This document shows, one piece after another, positions 55,172 through 63,343 of a stretch of DNA of 64,000 nucleotides; position 1 is the first letter of the stretch, and every line of letters begins with the position of its first letter. Location: the NCBI RefSeq assembly GCF_014635985.1, contig NZ_BMDT01000002.1, positions 186,001 through 250,000 of the forward strand, read 5' to 3'. Position numbers and translations under genes: made by a program. The DNA comes from Enterococcus alcedinis. GTDB taxonomy: Bacteria > Bacillota > Bacilli > Lactobacillales > Enterococcaceae. A model generated the notes under the pieces. It had not been told where the DNA came from. It worked only from the letters and a program-made list of their open reading frames with translations, and ran no database searches.

Positions 55172-55594
55172 ATGATGGAAAATCAAACACAAGTCCTTGA
55201 TCGTGGACCTTTCTTTCATGGCACAAAGGCCAAATTAGCATTAGGCGATTTATTACAGCCGAAATATGAGTCCAATTATGAAGAAAAACGAATATCCAAT
55301 TATATTTATTTTACCGCAACACTCGATGCTGCTAAATGGGGCGCTGAATTGGCGGTTGGTGACGGACAGGAACGGATTTATATCGTCGAACCGCTTGGTG
55401 ATTTTGAAAACGATCCGAACTTAACCGATAAACGTTTCCCTGGAAATCCAACACGTTCTTATCGTTCAAAGCAAGCCCTAAAAGTTATCGCTGAGTTGAA
55501 AACGTGGGAACGCCACCCAGAAGCGATCATTCAACAAATGCGTAATCATCTAGCTGCGATGCAAGCTGCTGGTACCGCAGAAATCATTGATTAA
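55172..55594 (+). CDS. arr: NAD+-rifampin ADP-ribosyltransferase (Arr)
   Basis: The 140-residue protein matches Arr closely: GPFFHGTKAKLALGDLL with the NAD-binding His, NYIYFTATLDAAKWGAELA with Tyr, and EPLGDFENDPNLTDKRFPGN with the active-site Asp, followed by PTRSYRS. Arr transfers ADP-ribose to the C23 hydroxyl of rifamycins and inactivates them. The length is that of the family. Two ATGs (55172, 55175) lie behind AGGAGG; the first is listed. No mobile element adjoins it, so it looks chromosomal. Confidence 0.95.
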   Translation: MMENQTQVLDRGPFFHGTKAKLALGDLLQPKYESNYEEKRISNYIYFTATLDAAKWGAELAVGDGQERIYIVEPLGDFENDPNLTDKRFPGNPTRSYRSKQALKVIAELKTWERHPEAIIQQMRNHLAAMQAAGTAEIID

Positions 55595-55601
55595 TTCGCT
55601 G

Positions 55602-55643
55602 AACGTTCTTTTTCTTGTTGTTTGAGAAAAAGAACGTTTTTTT
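55602..55643 (+). terminator. Terminator of arr
   Basis: AACGTTCTTTTTCT pairs perfectly with AGAAAAAGAACGTT, then T7. Confidence 0.93.
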
Positions 55644-55769
55644 GTTTATCAATCCTTCTTACAATTGTCAGAAAATCGTAAGAAGTTCATCAGTTGTTGC
55701 GAAACATTCAGCGGTTCTTTTTTGTTATGCTTTTTGTAAGCAATCAAATAAAGAAAAAGAGGGTTTTCA

Positions 55770-56672
55770 ATGAAAAAGCAACGTAAAATTCTTAGTTCCA
55801 TCTTATTAATTGGTCTCGGCATTTTTTTGGTTTCTTTCTATTTCCCAACCAAACGACCACCTTTTTTATCTCATAATGAAAAAAACAATCACAGACTGAC
55901 GGTATCGAATCTGCATAGTCAAAATGTTATTCTACAAAAACTGGATACCCAAGAAATTATTTATCAAAAAAATAAAGACGAACAAATCGCCATCGCCTCT
56001 TTAACAAAAATCATGACCGCTTATATCCTGTTAACCGAAGCACCTGATTTAGAAGCGAACTTAACAATCGATCCGCAAGTCATCAATGAATTAACCACCC
56101 TAGGAGCTTCCTTATCCGGTTTTATATCGAACGACCAAATAACAATACGAGACCTTGCCTATGGTATCTTGCTCCCTTCTGGTGGTGACGCTGCTGTGAT
56201 CGCCGCCAATTGGCTGTCTGGTAGTGAAGCAGCATTTACAAAAAAGATGAATCAATACGCCCAAGATTTAAAGATGGAGCAAACACAGTTTAAAAATGCC
56301 ACGGGACTGGATGAAGCTGGGCACTATTCGACAGTCAGTGACTTACGATTACTTTTAAACAAAGCTTTAAAAAATCAAGACTTCTATCAAATTTTCACCA
56401 CTTTTGAACACCAAACAAATACAAGTCCTTTTGCACCTGAAGGCTACGCTTTATCGAGCACCTTACTGAAAGAAAAAAACGATTTATCCTTACAGCATGG
56501 CACTCTTTTGGGTGGTAAAACAGGCTACACGAAAAAAGCCGGCCTTTGTTTAGCGAGTATCGCCGAAATTAATGGTGAGCTGTATCTATTCATTTCAGCT
56601 GGCGCAAACGGTGATCCGAATACGGAGCAATTTAACTTAACCGACGCCAAACTGCTTTACAATCAGTTGTAA
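55770..56672 (+). CDS. D-alanyl-D-alanine carboxypeptidase (S11 family, DacA-like)
   Basis: The 300-residue protein has an N-terminal membrane anchor (ILSSILLIGLGIFLVSFYF) and a penicillin-binding S11 domain. The SxxK motif is ASLTKIM, the second motif is SGG (LLPSGGDAA) and the third KTG (LGGKTGYT). It trims the terminal D-Ala of peptidoglycan stem peptides outside the membrane. It lacks the C-terminal amphipathic domain of PBP5 and is anchored N-terminally instead, as in VanY-like or DacF-like forms. It is monocistronic. Confidence 0.9.
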   Translation: MKKQRKILSSILLIGLGIFLVSFYFPTKRPPFLSHNEKNNHRLTVSNLHSQNVILQKLDTQEIIYQKNKDEQIAIASLTKIMTAYILLTEAPDLEANLTIDPQVINELTTLGASLSGFISNDQITIRDLAYGILLPSGGDAAVIAANWLSGSEAAFTKKMNQYAQDLKMEQTQFKNATGLDEAGHYSTVSDLRLLLNKALKNQDFYQIFTTFEHQTNTSPFAPEGYALSSTLLKEKNDLSLQHGTLLGGKTGYTKKAGLCLASIAEINGELYLFISAGANGDPNTEQFNLTDAKLLYNQL

Positions 56673-56691
56673 CCTTGGGATTTCAAAGTAA

Positions 56692-56737
56692 AAACACACA
56701 GACGCACGTTCTCAAAACGTTTGTCTGTGTGTTTTTT
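56692..56737. terminator. Terminator between convergent dacA-like and DJ-1 genes
   Basis: AAACACACAGAC-AACGTT-type stem pairs AAACACACAGACG with TGTCTGTGTGTTT, with an inner ACGTT/AACGT pair, followed by T-run. Confidence 0.9.
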
Positions 56738-56746
56738 ACCCGTTAT

Positions 56747-57367
56747 CTACAACGTTTCCATTAACTCAAAAAAATAATTAGAATTGCCTGTACTAAAGTA
56801 ATTATACCAAGCTTCGAGTGTATTATTTTCAAACACATTTAAACTTTCAATGATTTGCCTCGTCCACATCAATGCTCCCGTCGAACCCGCTGTAATCAAT
56901 TGATTATCCGATACAGATGGATTATCTAAATACAGCTCTCCTCCTTGATATGTAGGGCAAAACATTTCAAGAAAACCGACGCCATTACTAGTGTGTGAGT
57001 ATTTGTTTAATATACCGAAGTTTGCCAGTGCGACTGTTGCTCCACAAATAGCTCCTACTGTACCTCCTCCAAGAAGTAAATCATTTGATTTTTTGATAAT
57101 TTCTACGTTTTGGGGTTCATCCCATGTATCTGCCCCCGGTAGTAAGATCACTGTATTTTCTCCCATTTCAATCTCTTCAACTAAACAATCAGGAATGATT
57201 TTTATCCCTCCCATTGTTGTAATAGCATTTTTCGAGTGACTAACCGTTTTTATCGTTACTAATGGTGCATTCTTCTTGAAAAAACGCCTAGAATTTAACT
57301 CGGCTAAAATATACCCAACTTCCCAATCTGCCAGCGTATCTAACACATAAATATAAATTGTTTTCAT
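56747..57367 (-). CDS. DJ-1/PfpI-family protein
   Basis: The 206-residue protein has a class I glutamine-amidotransferase-like fold with the nucleophile elbow Cys in VGAICGATVALANFG, N-terminal YIYVLDTLADWEVGYILAEL, and LLPGADTWDE. It belongs to the YdeA/PfpI branch, some members of which are glyoxalases or stress chaperones. The ATG at 57367, behind GGAGGGAAATT, is preferred to upstream starts. It is divergent from a WYL regulator with a palindromic operator between. Confidence 0.87.
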   Translation of the reverse strand: MKTIYIYVLDTLADWEVGYILAELNSRRFFKKNAPLVTIKTVSHSKNAITTMGGIKIIPDCLVEEIEMGENTVILLPGADTWDEPQNVEIIKKSNDLLLGGGTVGAICGATVALANFGILNKYSHTSNGVGFLEMFCPTYQGGELYLDNPSVSDNQLITAGSTGALMWTRQIIESLNVFENNTLEAWYNYFSTGNSNYFFELMETL

Positions 57368-57407
57368 AATTTCCCTCCATTTATTGGTTATGTTATTATT
57401 ATACCTA

Positions 57408-57439
57408 TTGATTGTTGACATCATTATGGCAACAATCAA
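57408..57439. promoter_or_regulatory. Palindromic operator between DJ-1 and WYL genes
   Basis: TTGATTGTTG (57408-57417) is repeated inverted as CAACAATCAA (57430-57439), ten perfect pairs with a 12-bp gap. It lies just upstream of TATAAT for the DJ-1 gene and of the WYL start. Autoregulation by the WYL protein is likely. Confidence 0.7.
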
Positions 57440-57462
57440 AAAAATTAAAGGATGGATTTTAA

Positions 57463-58410
57463 ATGAAAGTAAATAGACTAGTTAGCATCATTTTAACTCT
57501 CATTGATAAAAAAAGAATAAGTGCAAAAGAATTAGCCGACATGTTTGAAGTCTCAACTCGAACAATTTATCGTGATATAGATGCTATTAGTATGATTGGT
57601 ATTCCAATTCATTCAACTTCTGGTGTCGGTGGTGGGTTTGAAATCATGGAAAATTACAAGATCGATAAAAGTACTTTTTCTCAAGCCGATTTAACGACTC
57701 TTTTAATGGGGATTTCTAGCATTCCAAATATAATGAAAAATGATGAGTTTACACATACACTTACAAAGATAAAAAATTTAATCCCTACAGAAAATATAGA
57801 AACGGTTCATCTTCAACCGGATCAGTTGCATATCGACTTTAGTCTTTGGATGGGTAATAGAAATTTAGAAAACTATATAAATGTTATAAAAGATGCTTTA
57901 AAAGAAAAAAAATTACTTTCATTTGAATACATCAATCACAGAGGATATCAAACAAAACGTCAGGTTGAACCTTATCAACTGATTTTAAAAAGCAGTCAAT
58001 GGTATTTTCAAGGCTATTGTTATAAACGGAATGACTTTCGATTATTTAAACTAACTCGCCTATCCAACTTAAAAAAAGAAAATAGTTGTTTTTCACCAAA
58101 GAACTATGAAAAACCATTGTTAGATACTACTGACATACTGGACAAATTGCGAACAACTATAAAGCTTCGTATTCATGAATCGCTTATGGAGCAATTACTT
58201 GATTATTGCGCCTATGATCAATTCTCGAAAGAGGGTGAAAATTTTTATATTGTGAATTTCCCTTTTATAGAAAATGATTACCATTATGGTATTCTGCTAA
58301 GCTTTGGAGAACGATGCGAATGCTTAGAACCCTTACATGTTCGTTCAGAATTAAAAAGAAAAATAACTAATTTATCTAAAATATATGAGCCTTCATCTTA
58401 TAAAATTTGA
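57463..58410 (+). CDS. HTH/WYL-domain regulator (YafY family)
   Basis: The 315-residue protein starts directly with the HTH_11 domain (ISAKELADMFEVSTRTIYRD, then IHSTSGVGGGFEI) and has a WYL domain with YINHRGYQTKRQVEPYQLIL and WYFQGYCYKRNDFRLFKLTR. The WYL residues follow the usual spacing. WYL domains bind nucleic acid or nucleotide-like ligands. Divergent position makes it the likely controller of the DJ-1 gene. The start follows AAAGGATGGATTTTAA. Confidence 0.9.
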   Translation: MKVNRLVSIILTLIDKKRISAKELADMFEVSTRTIYRDIDAISMIGIPIHSTSGVGGGFEIMENYKIDKSTFSQADLTTLLMGISSIPNIMKNDEFTHTLTKIKNLIPTENIETVHLQPDQLHIDFSLWMGNRNLENYINVIKDALKEKKLLSFEYINHRGYQTKRQVEPYQLILKSSQWYFQGYCYKRNDFRLFKLTRLSNLKKENSCFSPKNYEKPLLDTTDILDKLRTTIKLRIHESLMEQLLDYCAYDQFSKEGENFYIVNFPFIENDYHYGILLSFGERCECLEPLHVRSELKRKITNLSKIYEPSSYKI

Positions 58411-58432
58411 GTGATTACTGAGTATTAAAAAA

Positions 58433-58472
58433 ATGGGATTGACGAAGTTGAAAGCAACTTCATCAATCCCAT
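58433..58472 (-). terminator. Terminator of the M24 peptidase gene
   Basis: On the reverse strand ATGGGATTGA-GAAGTTG pairs with CAACTTC-TCAATCCCAT around CTTT, then T7. Confidence 0.9.
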
Positions 58473-58494
58473 AATTATAAAACCTTATTTTCTT

Positions 58495-59868
58495 TTACCC
58501 GTTATCTACAACTAAAGCTGTTTCTTTATCTAATAAGAATGGGCGATAGTAAGCCAGTGTTCCTGCAAGTGGCAACAACTCTTCTGCTAAATCAATCCCT
58601 AACTCATTCTTCATGTACGCTCTTCTTTCAACAATTCGCGCCCATAATGCTGGGTATTCTTTTGCAATACTCGTTCTCAATGCTTCATCAGCAATCGCAA
58701 CCGTACTTTCAGCCGAGACACCGTTATAACCTTTTTGAATCGGAATGAAATCGACTTGGAAAATCATTCCCGATTGAATCGTAGCCGTTGAATCTTCATA
58801 TAAAGGTGAACTCATCCACTCTTCGTTTGCAGTTAAGTGTCCTGGGTTTAATTCCCAACCGTATGTTTCTTGTGGGTAGTGCGCTTTAAAATCACGGTAG
58901 AAGTCCCCGCCGACAACACCTAACTTCATATTTGTTAGCCAGAAATGATAAGCACGATAATAAGGCAGTACCACTTCTTCAAAGTAACCTGGGTCGGCTA
59001 ATTCCAATTGCTCTCTGTCTTTCACCGCATAACTATTTCGACTCGATAAACCACCACGATAAGAAATCGTCAATGCCACTTTATCGCCTTCTTCAAGTTT
59101 TCTAGCTGTCGGGTAAAGGTTTGCTCCAATAAAACGATCGCCAAATGTCGAAATCGTTACAACGTTTGGATAAAAACCATTGGCTTGCAAATAATTCCCT
59201 ACCTCTTGTTCTGTCATACCAACTTCTAACGCATTCATCGCATTTAAAACGGAATCCGATGCAAGCGAAGCACCATATTCGTAATGTGCCATTTCATTGG
59301 CGTTATTCACAATTCTTGCACCAAAACTTGGGTCAATATATAAATACGTACCATTGAATAACTTCTCTTCTGGTACAACTGTTTGAATCGCACGAACAAT
59401 AAATGCTGGCATATCATAATCTTTGGTCATTCCTGGTAAAACTTTCCAACCAACAATCCCAACTTTTCCTGAAGTATCAATTGTTGCTTGTTGCATGATT
59501 GCTTGCATTTCACTTAAATCATTAATCGGCTGGTTCGGTAACGAGAATAAGCTACATTTAATTCCGGCACTTTTCGTTCTTGAGTAACCCACTTTATTGA
59601 AGTTCTCATTTCCTAAAATTAAGGTGCTGCTGCCATCAATATTAAAAATTTGTAACCCTTCTTCAAAACGAGGAATGAAACCTGTTAAATATTCAAAGTT
59701 TCCTCCATGTTCTTTATCCGCATAAACAATCACCGATGAAAAGCCTTCTTGCTTCATCACTTCGATGAGTCTTGCTCTTCTTTGTTCCATCGTTGCCTCA
59801 CTAATTTGAACAACTTCTGTCACATTCTCTACTTTCGGTGCTTGTACTTTTTTGGCTGTAATTCTCAT
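58495..59868 (-). CDS. M24-fold protein, probably metal-independent (creatinase/aminopeptidase P-like)
   Basis: The 457-residue protein has the N-terminal creatinase-type domain (RRARLIEVMKQEGFSSVIVY) and a C-terminal pita-bread fold. Positions that carry the two metal-binding Asp in aminopeptidase P read GDKVALTISYRGGLSSRNSY, where both Asp are replaced. The GH motif (LNPGHLTANEEW) remains, and the Glu of the EPG motif appears as VDFIP. It is therefore probably not an ordinary dimetal peptidase. It is likely cotranscribed or coregulated with the RpiR and MFS genes upstream. The substrate is unknown. Confidence 0.82.
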   Translation of the reverse strand: MRITAKKVQAPKVENVTEVVQISEATMEQRRARLIEVMKQEGFSSVIVYADKEHGGNFEYLTGFIPRFEEGLQIFNIDGSSTLILGNENFNKVGYSRTKSAGIKCSLFSLPNQPINDLSEMQAIMQQATIDTSGKVGIVGWKVLPGMTKDYDMPAFIVRAIQTVVPEEKLFNGTYLYIDPSFGARIVNNANEMAHYEYGASLASDSVLNAMNALEVGMTEQEVGNYLQANGFYPNVVTISTFGDRFIGANLYPTARKLEEGDKVALTISYRGGLSSRNSYAVKDREQLELADPGYFEEVVLPYYRAYHFWLTNMKLGVVGGDFYRDFKAHYPQETYGWELNPGHLTANEEWMSSPLYEDSTATIQSGMIFQVDFIPIQKGYNGVSAESTVAIADEALRTSIAKEYPALWARIVERRAYMKNELGIDLAEELLPLAGTLAYYRPFLLDKETALVVDNG

Positions 59869-59925
59869 GCTTACGACGCCCTTTCATCTGATTTATTTTT
59901 ATCGTTCTTTCGTACTGACACCTTT

Positions 59926-59970
59926 ATTATAAGCCTGTTCGAAAAATACCGTCGTTCATTTTTTGAACGA
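59926..59970 (-). promoter_or_regulatory. M24 gene promoter with palindromic operator
   Basis: On the reverse strand a perfect TATAAT (59926-59931) is preceded, at the -35 position, by TCGTTCA-AAAAA-TGAACGA (59952-59970). A further TCGTTC half-site lies near 59901. The RpiR protein encoded just upstream is the likely binder. Confidence 0.7.
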
Positions 59971-60020
59971 TAGTAACGAGTAAGCATTCTTGATCCGTGT
60001 TTGACCACCTTAAACGACAA

Positions 60021-60054
60021 AAACGAGGCTACTTTATTTCGTAGCCTCGTTTTG
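60021..60054 (-). terminator. Terminator overlapping the end of the RpiR gene
   Basis: AAAACGAGGCTAC pairs perfectly with GTAGCCTCGTTTT. The 5' arm on the reverse strand includes the last codons (Asn-Glu-Ala-Thr-Lys, TAA), so the structure is partly coding. Confidence 0.9.
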
Positions 60055-60840
60055 CGAGTAAGTCTGAAAAATATAAGACTGTGACACCAAATCAAAAAAG
60101 TACGTCACACCATATTTTCCAATCAATCCTAATTTGTCTTCTTTAATATCTTTTGCACTCAAGTACAAAATATCATCATATTGTTCGATAAATGCCTCGC
60201 TGCGATTTGCCGTCAATAAGATTTTCCGGCCTTTTAACTGACTCATTTGCTCCTGAATGGACTCACTAAAAACACCGGATACAGAAACCACAATAAAAAA
60301 TTGGTCACCTTCATTGGCTGTTCTAAAATCCATCCCTTCTTCAAACTTCGATGAGACGACTTCGATTAGTTTATGCGCATAAAGCATCTCTTGTTGGAAT
60401 TTGTCCATTGTACTAGCGGTATTATTCCCACAAACAACATAGACTTGCTCGGACGCACGAATTTGCTGACAAAACGAATCAATGACTTCTTTTGATACCA
60501 AAGCAGAGATATCCGATCGCATTTGTAACAATTGTTCATCAAGGATTTTTTTATATTCTTCAAAGCTGTAATAGTCTCTTAAGTGAATATTCGAAGGAAA
60601 AGCAATATCAGAAAAGGAATGTTTTAAGTCACTAAAATTCTCATAGCCCAACCGTAACGCATACCGTCGAACCGATGATCTCGACACGTGCACATGGTCT
60701 ACAATGTCGTTGATGCTCACTTGATCTAGGATTTTAAGATTTTGCAACAAATACTTCGTAATCGCATAGTCACTCGTGTTGTGTTCTTCATTCACAATAT
60801 GACTCATTAAATTTAAAATACCTAACGTGTTGGCATTCAT
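60034..60840 (-). CDS. MurR/RpiR-family transcriptional regulator
   Basis: The 268-residue protein has an N-terminal RpiR helix-turn-helix (INDIVDHVHVSRSSVRRYAL, then GYENFSDLKHSF) and a C-terminal SIS domain (QVYVVCGNNTASTMDKFQQE, VVSVSGVFSES). The SIS domain normally binds a phosphorylated sugar, but members with altered sites exist. It is 28 bp behind the MFS gene and ahead of the M24 gene. A TCGTTCA palindrome stands at the M24 promoter. The start follows GGGGAGGATGGAAG. Confidence 0.9.
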   Translation of the reverse strand: MNANTLGILNLMSHIVNEEHNTSDYAITKYLLQNLKILDQVSINDIVDHVHVSRSSVRRYALRLGYENFSDLKHSFSDIAFPSNIHLRDYYSFEEYKKILDEQLLQMRSDISALVSKEVIDSFCQQIRASEQVYVVCGNNTASTMDKFQQEMLYAHKLIEVVSSKFEEGMDFRTANEGDQFFIVVSVSGVFSESIQEQMSQLKGRKILLTANRSEAFIEQYDDILYLSAKDIKEDKLGLIGKYGVTYFFDLVSQSYIFQTYSQNEATK

Positions 60841-60868
60841 CTTCCATCCTCCCCTTTTCCCTTAACAA

Positions 60869-62068
60869 TTATTGCGAAGAAGCTTGTTTGTTCTCACGAT
60901 CGACTTTTCGGTTTAGACTTTCCGAAGCTAAAAACATACAGATGCCATACACAATTAAAAAGATTGGTAAGGTTTCAATGCCAATTTTGGGTGCGACAAA
61001 ACCAAAGAGTGGTGGCAAAACAACCGATCCGGTATAGGAAACAGCCATCTGAACACCCATCATTTGTTGCGCAACTTCTTGACCAAAGCGTTGCGGCGTA
61101 TCGTGTAGCATCGCCGGATAAATCGGTGCACAACCAAAACCAATTAAACTAATCCCTAACAAGAGTAACGGATAGCTCTTGGCAAAAAATAAGAGCACGC
61201 CACCTAACACAATTAAGACTTGCCCTAATTGGATCAATTGACGATTCGTTAAGCGCATCGAAACAAAACCTGAAACGAAACGTCCAAGCATAATAAAACC
61301 AAAAAAGCTCGAAACCGCAATCGCTGCTTTGGCGCCATCAATTCCTTTGGCATGAATCAAATAACTACTTGACCATAAGCCCACCGTTGCCTCGACACCG
61401 ATGTATAAAAAGAAAGCATACAAGGCCGCACGCACTTTTTTCGATTGAATAAATTTAAAGAAGCGAATTTCTTCAAACGTTGGGTTATCGCTCATTTCCT
61501 CTTTCACCGAAATTCGTGGTTCACGTGTTCGCCACATTGGCAATGTCAAAAACAAAACCAGGACAAGTGCAAATTGAATCAAAGCTACGATTAAATAGCC
61601 ATAGCGCCAAGAAGCATTTTGCGATAAGACGCGCGACATAATTAATGGACTCGTTAACGCCCCGATTCCCCAGAAACTATGCAGCCAATTCATGTGATGT
61701 GCTTGATAATGTCGGGCAACATAATCATTCAACCCTGCATCAACTGCACCCGCACCTAGTCCTAACGGAACCGCAGCGAGTAATAGCCACAAGAAGTGCG
61801 GTGCAGCATAAAAGCCCAACAGCGCACAAGCTGTCGCTAAAACACTGAACGCTGTTAACTTTCCTGTACCAAAACGACGAATTAATTTTCCACTAAAAAA
61901 ACTGGAGCCGATTGTGCCAAGTGAAATCGTCATTGAAACAATTCCGGCAAAACTTTGTGGCACACCGAACTCTGGATACATCTCGGGCCAACCAACACCC
62001 AACAAGGCATCTGGTAACCCTAAACTAATAAATGTGATATAAATAATTGTTAAAAATAAGACCGCCAT
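60869..62068 (-). CDS. MFS transporter (FHS-like, 12 helices)
   Basis: The 399-residue protein has 12 predicted helices, with SLGLPDALLGVGWPEMYPEF in the first helix region and GAGAVDAGLNDYVARHYQAH after helix 4, as in sugar- or drug-type FHS/YfkF-like carriers. The substrate is unknown. It is the first gene of an apparent MFS-RpiR-M24 cluster, which suggests import of a compound processed by the M24-fold protein. Confidence 0.88.
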   Translation of the reverse strand: MAVLFLTIIYITFISLGLPDALLGVGWPEMYPEFGVPQSFAGIVSMTISLGTIGSSFFSGKLIRRFGTGKLTAFSVLATACALLGFYAAPHFLWLLLAAVPLGLGAGAVDAGLNDYVARHYQAHHMNWLHSFWGIGALTSPLIMSRVLSQNASWRYGYLIVALIQFALVLVLFLTLPMWRTREPRISVKEEMSDNPTFEEIRFFKFIQSKKVRAALYAFFLYIGVEATVGLWSSSYLIHAKGIDGAKAAIAVSSFFGFIMLGRFVSGFVSMRLTNRQLIQLGQVLIVLGGVLLFFAKSYPLLLLGISLIGFGCAPIYPAMLHDTPQRFGQEVAQQMMGVQMAVSYTGSVVLPPLFGFVAPKIGIETLPIFLIVYGICMFLASESLNRKVDRENKQASSQ

Positions 62069-62262
62069 GAATGTATACTTCTCCTAAATATCATATTTTA
62101 TTTCCTATTCATCTTATCATTTGTCCGATTCAAAAACGAGTGAAAGACCCCTTTTTCCATTGATTTATCGGAATCCTGTTTTGTCGATTGCATCCGCCTG
62201 CAAAGATAGATAAAATGAAAAGAACAGATGCAATAAAAATAAAATCCGTAAAGGGGCTTTCT

Positions 62263-63018
62263 ATGTTAAATCCAAAAAAAATCATTGCTGACTTGCGCCA
62301 ATTAGGTGTCAAAGAAGACGATATTATTGTCGTGCATTCCTCTTATAATGGTTTACGTGGCGATCAACAAATCGAAGGTGGACCAGCAGCCGTCATTGAA
62401 GCGTTAAAAGAAACGGTCTCAAAAGGCACACTCATTATTCCGACCTTTAGTTATGAAAATGTTCACCCCGAACAACCTGCTTTTAACGTAACGACGACAC
62501 CTGTTTGTATTGGCATCCTACCTGAAACGATGCGTTTATCAAAAGACGTCATCCGCAGCGTCCATCCAACTCATAGTTTAGCTGTTTGGGGCAAAGATGC
62601 GCAAAGTTTTACCGAAAACCACTACAAAGACCATACACCAGTTGGGGTGAACTCACCTTTAAGTGAGGCTTATCGCCGTGGTGGTAAAATCATTATGCTC
62701 GGCGCACCGTTTGCTCGCAATACAAGCTTGCATGGTGTCGAAGAAAAAATCTTACCTGACTATTTATTTACGACCAATTATGATTACGACATCACGTTAG
62801 AAAATAATGAAAAAATCACGATGCATGTTTTACGTCATGATTTTTCTCGCCACGAACAACGCTATGACCGTGTCTTAAATATCTTAGAAGAGGGCGTCGA
62901 TTACAAGATCGGTAAAGTCTTAAATGGTCAGACATGTGTCATGAACGCACCGGCCGTTTGGGATAAAGCATTGGTTAAATATAAGGAAGACAGCCATTAT
63001 TTTGTCGATCCTCAGTAA
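62263..63018 (+). CDS. AAC(3)-family N-acetyltransferase
   Basis: The 251-residue protein matches the antibiotic-N-acetyltransferase (AAC(3)/YokD) family: DDIIVVHSSYNGLRGDQQIE at the N-terminus, GTLIIPTFSYENVHP, SVHPTHSLAVWG with the catalytic His, and GGKIIMLGAPFARNTSLHGV. Family members acetylate the 3-amino group of deoxystreptamine aminoglycosides; chromosomal members such as YokD may act on other amines. The ATG at 62263, behind AAAGGGGCTTTCT, is preferred to an upstream start. Confidence 0.87.
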   Translation: MLNPKKIIADLRQLGVKEDDIIVVHSSYNGLRGDQQIEGGPAAVIEALKETVSKGTLIIPTFSYENVHPEQPAFNVTTTPVCIGILPETMRLSKDVIRSVHPTHSLAVWGKDAQSFTENHYKDHTPVGVNSPLSEAYRRGGKIIMLGAPFARNTSLHGVEEKILPDYLFTTNYDYDITLENNEKITMHVLRHDFSRHEQRYDRVLNILEEGVDYKIGKVLNGQTCVMNAPAVWDKALVKYKEDSHYFVDPQ

Positions 63019-63048
63019 AAAGTGAAATTCATGAACGGAGCTAGAATG

Positions 63049-63081
63049 GGCCTGTGACACCAGTCACGGCCTTATTTTTTT
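63049..63081 (+). terminator. Terminator adjoining repeat copy C
   Basis: GGCC-TGTGAC pairs with GTCAC-GGCC around ACCA, followed by TTATTTTTTTC. It terminates the acetyltransferase gene. Confidence 0.88.
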
Positions 63082-63215
63082 CATATGAACATTTGATGGA
63101 TAAACGGGTGACAAAAGTCTGCTTATCGCAAACTTCACTCAATTCGAGCAATTGAAAGTCCCAATTTTTCGAATTGATCGCCAGTTTCTGAGAGTCAAAC
63201 GACTTTTGTCACACC
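63080..63215 (-). repeat. Dispersed ~140-bp palindromic element, copy C (inverted)
   Basis: Read on the reverse strand it starts GGTGTGACAAAAGTCG and ends GACTTTTGTCACCCG, then CCATCAAATGTTCA. It has the internal AATTCGAAAAATTG...CAATTGCTCGAATT hairpin. It differs from copies A and B at scattered positions only. Its CCCG end again adjoins a terminator. Confidence 0.88.
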
Positions 63216-63343
63216 TCCAATCCGCTTGTCAGGCTTTTTTGGATTGCAGCAAAACTTTAGAAAAAAACAAAGAATTACTGATACGGTCGTTATGGTTCTA
63301 AGCTATAATGAAAGAAAGACATGTAAAGGATTGTGAGCATTTT

